Positions 11,717-22,000 of a stretch of DNA of 64,000 nucleotides are shown here, in pieces (positions within the stretch are counted from its first letter, which is position 1; the number at the start of each line of letters is the position of its first letter). The DNA is taken from positions 117,911,509 to 117,975,508 of the forward strand of contig CP136068.1 in NCBI GenBank assembly GCA_032622095.1, written 5' to 3'. The DNA is from Siphonodentalium dalli (taxonomy: Eukaryota > Mollusca > Scaphopoda > Gadilida > Siphonodentaliidae). A program made the position numbers and the translations under genes. The notes beneath the pieces are model-generated. The model saw only the letters and a list, made by a program, of their open reading frames with translations, searched no databases and was not told the origin of the DNA.

Positions 11717-12519
11717 GTTTTTTTTTTTAACTTGTTATCTGAACATTTCCTAAGGGCTAACTACATGTACTCACCAATGAGCATTTAGTATAAGGTTAAA
11801 TTAGTTGACTTCCAGTATACCAGGGATTCCCTTAGAGGTTGGGGGGAATGGTACCCCTATAGCTGCTGGGGGGAATCTGAATCCATCAACAAACTGAATA
11901 TCTACGGTAATAGTTTCTAGAAAATCAGTAAAAAATTTAAGCCCAGTTCTGAATACTAGTATCTGCGATAATACAATGTATAAGTAGATGAATTCAAGGA
12001 ATCGTAATTGTGTTTTATTTATGATAATTTGAAGGGTTAATGTAATGATGTTTTCATTTGGCACTGCAGATAAACATTGATAATGTTTACCTGTAGGTAC
12101 CATAAACTTTGCCTCAAAATTAAAAAAAAATTTATAATTTACTAAAAGTATTTTTTACAGTTTGTATGGTTACATATGAATGCCATGAAATAAAAATCAT
12201 TTTAGTAAAACATTTATTTTGACATTTAACTCTGGAGTCAGATCTTTTTGTGAGCCAGCTCTCTCTTCATATAGTCCACCATCTGTCACACACCCTCTGC
12301 AGTGTGAATTAGTCCACAGGGGAATATCGGGACAGAGGCTGAAAGAATGAATGGACATGTTATTTAATGATATCTATTGTTCATTGTACAATGAAAGCTG
12401 GTCTTTTTTATTAAGCAAGAAGTTTTGGGTGAAACTTCATACATGTACATGTAGGTTGTATATCAAGTAGATTTTTTGGTTATTATTTTCATAGAAATAT
12501 TTTTATGTTGATTATGGGT
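11717..12519. other. Intergenic; one weak terminal-exon candidate at 12213-12338 (minus)
   Basis: On the minus strand CATTCTTTCAG at 12339-12349 is a good acceptor, followed by SVPIFPCGLIHTAEGV, TGA, then QMVDYMKRELAHKKI, TGA, and an AATAAA at 12218-12213. I do not recognise the peptide. It may be the 3' tail of the LINE fragment lying just upstream on that strand. Confidence 0.25.
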
Positions 12520-13080
12520 TTAGGTAGTCAATCCAAATAAGTCTTGGACACTGTCCCACTTGTAATTAAAGTTGCTTTTATAGAGGATTTCCATGTCACA
12601 TGATGTGCAAAGATAGTTTCTCCATTTTGTACTCTTTTTGTATAAACTGGATATCTGCTTTTGTGTTTAGTTTGCCTTTATCACATCTGGTAATGTAAAT
12701 AAATATACATGTACCGCTGAATCAATAGTATCAAGTTGTTGATAGCGAGGGGGTGGTTTGTTTTGTCTGTGCCAAACATTATCTTATCTTGCTTCATTGG
12801 GATAAGTAACTGGCATTCCTGTGATAAGATGGATTTCATATTTGTCCATAAGTTTTCCACCAACGGACAGGTAGCTAAGAGGTGACTTGTACTATATATA
12901 TATATATACTACATAAACATTCTGTTTACAGAAGGTACAGAGATTGGATTTTAGATTTTTCTAAATAATGATTAGTAACTAACGAATTGTGATTAATATT
13001 ATATTGAAAGGCCAGTAGCTTTGGGTTTTTAGAGATTTAGAGGATCTCTCATATATGACTTGCCATTGTTGGTTTGAAAG
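12520..13080 (-). pseudogene. Non-LTR retrotransposon ORF2 C-terminal fragment (LINE), frameshifted
   Basis: The minus strand reads QQWQVIYERSSKSL, then NLCTFCKQNVY, a run of Tyr-Ile codons, HLLATCPLVENLW, MKQDKIMFGTDK, NNLILLIQRY, and after a frameshift YITRCDKGKLNTKADIQFIQ and LYKSNFNYKWDSVQDLF. The order CTFC - HL..CP.V..LW - I.FG - NNLIL matches the end of many animal LINE reverse transcriptase ORFs. The (TA)n tract at 12891-12908 lies between CTFC and HLL, where the family has a short acidic linker. At least two frameshifts; not functional. Confidence 0.7.
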
Positions 13081-13636
13081 GCTCGTAGTTAGTATATTGC
13101 ACCAACCGACTTGGGCACATGTTTTGTTTGGAATCAGCTGTGATGATAGAAATTCATGATACAGGAATTTATTCAGTTACTCTTTTTGGATTATTTGTTT
13201 CATGAGACTATTCTTTTGAATCTTTTCCAAGGTTTAAATTTTGCTACCGTTGTAACTAAGGCTTTTGTTTCCATTCTACAATGTACACTTTGGAGGGATA
13301 GAGCTTATAACGCTGTGCATGGTCTGTGGCAAAATGTGAAGTTAAATTTGCAGGTAAAATAAGTGAACTGACAATTTTTCGTACCGTCACTAACAACTGC
13401 AAAGGAAATTGTTAAAATTCACAATTTAGTTCTACATCCAACTACATTCATATCCATGAAATATTCATGATCATCCATCAGTGGCTAAAAGCTGGACCTC
13501 GTCTACATAAAACCATTAACCAGAACCAGTTAGAACAGTGTTACATTAGTTGAGAACATAATCGTGAGGTAACCATACACAATCAACCACGTTTATTTTA
13601 GCGATGTCTGCTTCGATGTCTTTCAAAATATACAAA
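13081..13636. other. No gene seen
   Basis: Probably contains more of the decayed LINE at its left side; the plus-strand 68-codon frame at 13156 has no motif. Confidence 0.4.
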
Positions 13637-14096
13637 TGTGACCCGCCATATCAAATCCAGTCGTAAGTCGGGATTTTTTTTACCCTGTGCCAATGCATTC
13701 TCTTATATATGCGAGTCGACCATAGGTCGCCTCGCATATATAAGAGAATGCATTGGCCTAACAATTTTTTATCATGTTTTTTAAATAAATGTTTCTTACA
13801 ATTTTTAGGACATAAAATAAAAAACATCCATTACCCTGCAGGGAGCCCCACACATATATAGAAGCATATAGAAGAGTGTCGTCTGCTCATGTTTGTCTGG
13901 GGCTCTGTATTGGTGAAATTATAAAATTGTTAAAGAATACAAGAACAAATTATTAAAATTGTAAAAAATTGTTAGGCCAATGCATTCTCTTATATATGCG
14001 AGGCGACCTATGGTCGACTCGCATTTATAAGAGAATGCATTGGCACAAGGTAAAAAAAATCCCGACTTACGACTGGATTTGATATGGCGGGTCACA
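13637..14096. mobile_element. 460-bp fold-back with TGTGACCCGCC ends carrying two H1 hairpins
   Basis: Inverted ends of 45 bp begin TGTGACCCGCCATATCAAAT and continue to GTCGGGATTTTTTTTACC. Inside, H1 hairpins at 13689-13757 and 13976-14044 lie in opposite orientation (loops ATAGG and TATGG) around an AT-rich spacer. The ends are unlike the TTAA ends of the other H1 carriers. Confidence 0.85.
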
Positions 14097-14289
14097 AATA
14101 ATTCTTGAGGTGTGTAGCCCTGAAAAGATATCTTTTCCCGCCAAATGGTTCACTAACATCACCAGTGATCAGCGTTAGCGGCCAAATAAAATTATCTGCA
14201 AATCTCACACGACTTCCCCCATCAAGGAAATTTTGGGCTGAAGTTTCTCAGAATGAGGTGTCTTCCCCCCCCTTACCAACCCACCCTTC

Positions 14290-15185
14290 CAGATTTATTA
14301 TGCCCTGACCCTCCGAAGGAGGATCGGGGGTATATAGTGGAGACCTCTGTCTGTACTTCCGTCTGTCTGTCCATAATAAACATTTCACAACACTGCTCAA
14401 GTATCGATGGTACAATTTTGATGTCCTTTGATATGCTGGTAGACCAGCATTGTGGAATGGGTTTCCACATAGTGTAGGTTTTATCCACACTTTTTTTCCA
14501 GAGTTATGGACCTTTGCTGGACTTAGTGTAAAATGTGTCAACACGTCCATAACAAACATTATGCTGTGGAAGTCTTTATCATTGGATTTCATTGTCCTTT
14601 GGCATGGTGATAGCACAGGTTGGGAGAAAAGATATTCACATACTACAGGTTTCATCCATTAAATTTTACCAGAGTAACAGCCCTAGTTTGACTTGAAAAT
14701 TTGTGAATTTTGTGTCCAAAAGAACATTTCAGCTTGTAGCTCGGTTGTTAATTAACAGATTTCGTTGTCCTTTTGGCATTGTGATAGCATACAGTAATGC
14801 CCTAATTAATCGACTCCATAGCCACAGCAGAATTATGGGTAATTTTTCAGGATTTAGTCAGAAATATGGCTTGTTGCCATTCATCGGAAAGCTCTCCCTG
14901 ACAGCTTTCCGATGAATGGCAACAAGCCATATTTCCAACTAAATCCTGAAATTTACTCATAATTCTGCTGTGGTTATGGAGTCGATTAATTAGGGCATTA
15001 CTATAGGTGGGTGGAAAGGATACCCACATACTATGGTTTTCGTCCATTAATTTTTACCAGAGTTATGGCAACTTGGAAATTTGTTAATTGAGGATTCACG
15101 GATATATAGTGGAGATCTTTGTCCGTCCTTCACAGTGCAGGGTTTGTACACACTTTTTTTCCCAGAGTTATGGCCCTTTGCCACA
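14290..15185. repeat. Degenerate repeats with CCAGAGTTATGG blocks
   Basis: TATATAGTGGAGA occurs at 14332 and 15103, TTTTTCCAGAGTTATGGACC and variants at 14489, 14665, 15050 and 15158. A decayed repeat array interrupted by the H3 MITE below; the 135-codon minus frame here is a shadow of it. Confidence 0.55.
14790..15005. mobile_element. H3 fold-back MITE
   Basis: TA-CAGTAATGCCCTAATTAAT leads into arms of about 100 bp (AGGATTTAGTC, GGCTTGTTGCCATTCATCGG) that pair almost fully across CTCTCCCTGACAG. The right end has drifted to CATTACTATA. Confidence 0.85.
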
Positions 15186-15571
15186 GTTAATACCAGGTGT
15201 TAAACTGAGAGAAATGCCCCACTATTACTTCATTTTCTCTCTATACATGTATATACATGTAGTCAATATTGAGTGTACAGTTGGGGGGATTGGGATTGGT
15301 GTTGCACTTGTTTCCTCTAATGTTCTAGAAATGTGTCTCTCGGTGTGAATCTTTTGGTGTGTCGGTTATTTAGTATAAGTGATATTTTACTAAATAATGG
15401 GCAAAATGGAGTTATATTTCTTGCGAGAAACTCTAAACTTTGGATGATGGGGAAGTTGTATGATATTTCCAATTATCTCTGTTTATTAGTCTCTGTTGGG
15501 TATTATTTGGTGGCAGTTACACACATGATGTAGACATCGGGTATGATAATATGTCTGAGGGGAAATTTGGG

Positions 15572-15765
15572 TGATATCTAGATGGGAGCCATCAATTTAT
15601 CTCCTCTAGCCCAACTTTATTGGAGAAATGTTTTAAAAAAAATTCTGAAATTTGTTAGAATACATTGCCATGAGCAGCCAATTACAGGCATGTTTAGGAT
15701 CACTTTTAAATGAGAGCTATCAAATTTGAAAGCAGCAGACATCTTTGATTTTACTATTTGCATGA
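15572..15765 (+). repeat. Dispersed repeat (GATGGGAGCCATCAA type)
   Basis: Shares AGATGGGAGCYAT, TTATTGGAGAA, TTTAGGATCACTT and ATCAAATTTGAA with 19262-19705 in ORMDL intron 2. Confidence 0.6.
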
Positions 15766-15842
15766 CTAAATACTCGGGCATGCCCTACAGTCAATTTTTT
15801 TCATCCAACAGTTATTGACACTTTCATTTCTATCTTTTTCAG

Positions 15843-16039
15843 ATTGTTATGTTTCGTCTCACACAATGAATGTGGGAGTGGCACACAGTGAAGACAACCC
15901 CACACATTCTTATTTCAACAGCAAGGGCATCTGGCTGACATATGTTCTCATCATCACTCTCGCTCACTTCTTGCTACTCAGTGTTCCATTTCTCAGTGTT
16001 GCCCTGTCATGGACGTTTACCAATCTTATCCACGGGGTT
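15843..16039 (+). CDS. ORMDL: ORMDL coding exon 1 with 23 bp of 5' UTR
   Basis: The acceptor AG is at 15841-15842 after a pyrimidine run, the ATG is at 15866, and the donor GTAAGT starts at 16040. It encodes residues 1-58, including the N-terminal cytosolic segment and the first helix, and ends in phase 0 after HGV. An H3 fold-back MITE begins 38 bp inside the following intron. Confidence 0.95.
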
Positions 16040-19000
16040 GTAAGTATGCTGGGTATTTTATGACATACATGTACAATACAGTAATGCTCTAAGTACATGT
16101 AATCGACTCCTTAACCACAGCAGAATTATGGGTAACTTTTCAGGATTTAGTCCGAAATATGGCTTGTTGCCATTCATCGGGGAGAGCTTTCCGATGAATG
16201 GCAACAAGCCATATTTCCGACTAAATCCTGAAAAGTTACTCATAATTATGCTGTGGTTAAGGAGTCGATTACTTAGGGCATTACTGTATGTTGGAATTTG
16301 TGTTCTTGTTGGCTGCATGATCGAACTGATGTTTGGGGGATAATGAATGCTCAATTTAAAAAATAAAACTTTTCTTAATTGAGAGTACCGCTAAGAAAAT
16401 TTGCACAAGAAGGAACAAGTCTTGAAATAGTGTGTCTGTCACTTGCAGAATCCCCAGAGGGTGAATTTAGTGATGCTAACCAAGGCTCAAAATATTTTAT
16501 TTTTTTACTGCCTGTCAGTCAAAATGACAGGTACCAAATGGATGGTGCTGGTCATTTCAAAATGATGCCTGTCAAATTTTCAGAATGATAGGACACACTC
16601 TTTGCTCAAATTGATAACTAATCTTAATTAAATTATACTTTTATTGGTGCGATAATTTTGTTCTGGTTCCGGTTTAAATTTTTTACAATCGGAACTAGAA
16701 TGAAATTATCGCACCAATAAAAGTATAATTTAATTAAGATTAGTGATCAATTCAACAATTTCATGTCCAACGTGGTAAACACACATAAATTTGAGCAAAG
16801 AGTAGGTTTAGAGTGGATCTATATATACATGTACTGTAAATTGCAGTACTGAACACTTTTTTCCCTTCAATGTCCTATTTGGCCAGTAGTGGCTCCTTGG
16901 ACATACCCAAACAGATACAGATTGTTTAAAAATTTGCATTGGACAAAATGTTGAACAGATACAGAAGTGCACTGGACATAAGCTATTTTTTGTCGGACAA
17001 TGACTGTGACGGGCCACTTATTTTGAGCCTTGATGCTAACCCACTATCTGATTTCAACAAGATTCCTTATGATCTGGTGTTTGATTGGCATCCGTGAACA
17101 TGATGGGAACAAGCCTTGAATTAGTGTCTGTCATTCTCTGAATGAGGTCCCCAGAGGGTGAATTAAGCATCACCAAATCGTACCCTGACACAACTTTACC
17201 GGAATATCATTCCAGGCCTACATGTACCGGTAGGGCTGTTAGAAGGAAGTTCCAGAAACTTTCATAGAGCCCCCTCTGAGCAAGCCTGAGTTTAGTGTAA
17301 ACAATATTTATTTGAACAAAAGAACAGAACATCACATTGACAATTATACATATTGAGAAAAAAAACATAGTTCAAATGAGGATTAGATAACAAGCCATGA
17401 GCCTATGGGTTTTATAAAAATCTTTTCCTCCAAAAAGCCTGAGTTTAGAGTGCCTGTCAATTGCAGAATGAGGTCCCCAGAGGGTGAATTTAGTGATGAT
17501 ATCCCACACAGTGGGCTAGCATCACCAAATTCACCCTCTTGAGACCTCATTCTGCATGGCCTAATCTGCTATGGGAGACATAGACTCAGATAGAAGTTCC
17601 CAAATGGTGAATATTGTGATGTACACCCATTGGGAACCTCGATTATGCAATGTGTCGTCTTCCAATTTGGGGATATAGAAAAACTAAACTAAAATAGAAA
17701 TAGAATCTATGTGAAGAAGTTTCTATAGAAATTTGATACTAAAGAAACTTTCCAGAGAAGATGAGGCCTAAGCAGAATGAGGTCCCCAGAGGGTGAATTT
17801 AGTGTTGCTAGCCTGCTATGCGGGATAGCGTCACTAAATTTACCCTCTGGGGACCTCATTATTATGCAAATTGGGGATATAGAGAAACTAAACTAAAAAG
17901 AAATAGAATCTTATGTGAAGAAGTTTCTATAGAAATTTGATAATAAAGAAACTTTCCAGAGAAGATGAGGCCTAAGCAGAATGGGGTCCCCGGAGAGTGA
18001 ATTTAGTTATGCTAGCCTGCTAAATTTACCCTCTGGGGACCTCATTCTAAAATGAATGGCACTTATACTCAGGCCTTCTCTGAGACATTAATTCATTCCA
18101 TTTCTTGTATTCATTCATCTCTGATTATCTTCTAGGTCATGTTCTTTATGCTGCACGTAACAAAAGGCACTCCTTGGGGGGCATCACTTGACCAGGGAAA
18201 GGCACGGATGATGACTCAGTGGGAACAGATGGACTATGGTCAGCACTTCACAGCTACCAAAAAATTTCTTACAATAGTTCCTGTCGTTTTGTAAGTTGCT
18301 ATATCAATTGTTTAAAAATTATGATGTTTTAGAGATATACCTAAGAAATTCTCTATTAAAGAGGATTATTGTTTCATTAAAGATGCATAATCCGATTAAA
18401 CGCCCCCCCCCCCCCCCCCCCCCCCCCACCCCCCAATTACTATTTATTTGTCTTCGGGATAAAAAATATTTGATTCGAGTCAAGGAACCCACCCATCAAA
18501 GCTCAGAGTTATTAGATATAGAATTTTGTAATCTATTATTTTTCGCCATTGAGACTTATTAGTGGCCTGGTAGATAGTCGACGAGCAGACGGTCTCGGAT
18601 CAAATTGCGGAAGAAGATGGATAACACTAAAATCAAGTGGCTTTGGGTTGTACAAAATGTTGATAAATAGCAGGTTTTTGGGCAATTTTATACTATTTAG
18701 TTGACTGGTTAGCATTATTCTTGGGCAATTAATCAATTCTGATAACTGAAGTGGCATTTCCAAAAAATGTTGTTGGAATCTGATGATATGGGGACCATCG
18801 AATCAGATTGAGTACCTTTAAAAGATAGGATTAATTTACAAAACTCTGTATTAGTGATTACAAACTCATTCTAGAGTAAAGTAGACATCACCAACCTATA
18901 ATTAAGGAATGGTAGAGATTGTGCCTTAAAAGCCGGACCGGTTCTAAGAATATAGAAAATGAGTATCTTTCATTAAACCAATGTCAGGTGGGTATTGCAT

Positions 19001-22000
19001 AATGTCCAAAATGAGGATGATTTGGGAAATATGTTTATAATTATAAACATTAAAATGTTTATAATTATAAACATTAGACAAAAGAGAGAATAGTGTCTGA
19101 CACTGTCAATACAAATTTTAAGTACTTACAAGTATTCAATCACAAGTTGAAGGCTTTTACACCTTGAGCATGTGCTTCACGCATAACGTTACTCGGTAGT
19201 CACCTCTCAGAGTTGGCACCTGTGATCTCTTTGTCAAAACAACAATCAAAAGGGTATTTTCATTATTGGATCATCACTACATTTGAATCCATAGGCACAC
19301 CTTGCAGCCCACATTTATTGGATAATTGTTTTGAAAATTTACAATCTTGTTTAGGATCGCCTCTTGATGGGAATTATCAAATTTGAAGGTTTTTCGATGA
19401 AAAACATGGCCATCAGAAGCGATCTTGGATTTTACTCTTATATTATAATGAATATTAGATGAGAGCCGTAAAAGTTTTCAAATTTGTTTACAATACATGG
19501 CCACTGGTGGCTATCTTGAATTGCAAATTTGAATCTATCAGCACACCATGCATTCGACATTTATTGGAGAATTGTTTTGAAATTTTGCAGGCATGTTCAT
19601 GATCACTTCTAGATGGGAGCTATTGAATTTGAACTATTTTTTATTGAAAACACGGCTGATGGCAGCCATCAATGGATTTTACTATGCATCATCAAATATT
19701 TTTTATCCCTGGTATTAATTAGACATTTAAACTTTCTGATTTCCTCATTGCTCTATTGACTGTAATATTTTAAATTATCCCCTCTCCGAGTTAAGCTACA
19801 GTGTCATTGACAGTTTCTTTTGTTTTGTTAGCATAATGTCTTTATTTGTGTTTATACATATAAATCATATCGTGTCTTATAATTTCATTTCAAGATGTTT
19901 TCATTGCATCAAAATCTTGGAATTCGCTGGGTCAATTATAGATTCATTCAGTGATTTCAGTCTATGGTTTAATTATCAGGGTGTTTGCATAATATAAGCA
20001 GTTGCTAGAGTTGAAGCCTCACTGACTCAAAATGATCACTTTATTCCACTTTCTGTATACACCCGTCAGTAACCCCGGGGGGGGGGGGGGGGGGGGGGGG
20101 GGCTAGTGCAATTGTTTACTAAAAAAGTGGGTCTGGGCTTACTCACAAGGTCTGTGACCCTGTGCAAAAATTCAGCTTTCAGGTGCTGACCTACCATCAT
20201 ATTTTATACCAATACCATTATTAAGAAGATAAAATAATAACCAGAAACAGTGATCGACAGATAGATTTGAGATCAACTTGAATAAGTTTGTAAATTTTCG
20301 GATTAATTTGTAAACACAATAAGGTTGTATGATGAGTTCACAAGTTAAGTTAGTTATACTAATGCTTATTAACCCTTTGAGTGCCAGGTCGATTTTTGTA
20401 TCAACCCATATACCCTGTGCCAATGCATTCTCTTATATATGCGAGTCGACCATAGGTCGCCTCGCATATATAAGAGAATGCATTGGCCTAACAATTATTA
20501 TTATTTATTTTTTTTTTTACAATTTTTTACAATTTTAATAATTTATTCTTATATTCTTTAACAGACTTATTTTGTAGGTTTAGGCGCCGATGAGATCGGC
20601 CCCTGGCACTCAAAGGGTTAATCAAGCTAGTTCTTATAAAACACGACAGTGCGATGCAAGTGACATACATCACTCTTCTGCGTGATCAAAGAATCCTACA
20701 AAAACACCAAGTCATTACTCCACATCCCATTGGATTTACTGTCATAGAGGAGTGAACAATAAGCGACACATCCTTTGATTTTATTGATTTGATACCTCTT
20801 TGATTGATCCAACAACTAAGAATAAGATTGTGTATAATTTACAACACTATTAACACAAGTGTATTATATTATAAATCTATATTTTTTAAGAAAAACAACT
20901 GGAAAAAATAATAAAAGCACAGATGTGCTTGAGTACCTTCTCTGTAATCACCTTCCAAATTCTCAAAAATGGGGGTGGGCTTATCTACGAGGACCACCCC
21001 TTGTTTCATTTAGGGTACCTTCCAAATTCTCAAAAATGGGGGTGGGCTTATCTACGAGGACCACCCCATGTTTCATTTAGGGTAAAAAACCCAGACTGGG
21101 CTTATCTTCGAGGATGGGGTTACTGACCGGTGCATACAGTAATCAGTACATACATTTTTTTTAATCATGTCACAATATATATCATAACAAGTGCATACAG
21201 AAATGTATAATTTCATATAGAAAAAAAACCCATAAATTTAGGGAAGAGACATCATCTTCAAAAAATCCTTAACCCTTTACCCAACAGAAGGGCTCTGTGC
21301 CAATGCATTCTCTTATATATTCGAGTCGACCATAGGTCGCCTCGCATATATAAGAGAATGCATTGGCTTAACACATTAAAAATGATAAAATTGTTAAAGA
21401 ATGTAAGAAAAAATGGTAAAAAGTGTTAAAAAAATAATTTTGTTAGGCCAATGCATTCTCTTATATATGCGAGGCGACCTATGGTCGACTCGCATATATA
21501 AGAGAATGCATTGGCACAGGGCATAACTGTAACTATCACAATGTGGTCAAGGAGCCGGTTCCAATGATATCCATATTTGTATGGTTCTATTGAGACAGAC
21601 CGAAGATATTTTAGGCTGTTGAAGCTTTATTTGGCCGGTTTTGGCCGGTTTGTTGGGTAAAGGGTTAAAGTGATGTGAAACACTCCGGTTGGGTGACCAA
21701 ATAGAAATCGAGAATAATCTTTCTCAAAGTAGTTACTTTTAGTAATATTAACCCAAATTGACAACACACACCGTCAGTCCTATATATTTATTAAATGCAA
21801 TGAGTATCGATGACGAAATGATTTGCGTTAGTTTATCGCCGATTGTTGCGTCCCGAATCGAGATGTAAATATTTACAATTGAGCATGGTTCAGATGGTGT
21901 ATTCTATGGGGTCAATTTCTTTGAGATTTTCGGCGATGTTAGTAGAATGCTACATTCCCACAGTTGAGATAGCGCCTGAGTACTAATTTATCAGTTTCAC

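Noticed and set aside
14248-14655. 135-codon minus frame overlapping frames on both strands
   Set aside because: It lies in a degenerate repeat array; several frames are open by chance.
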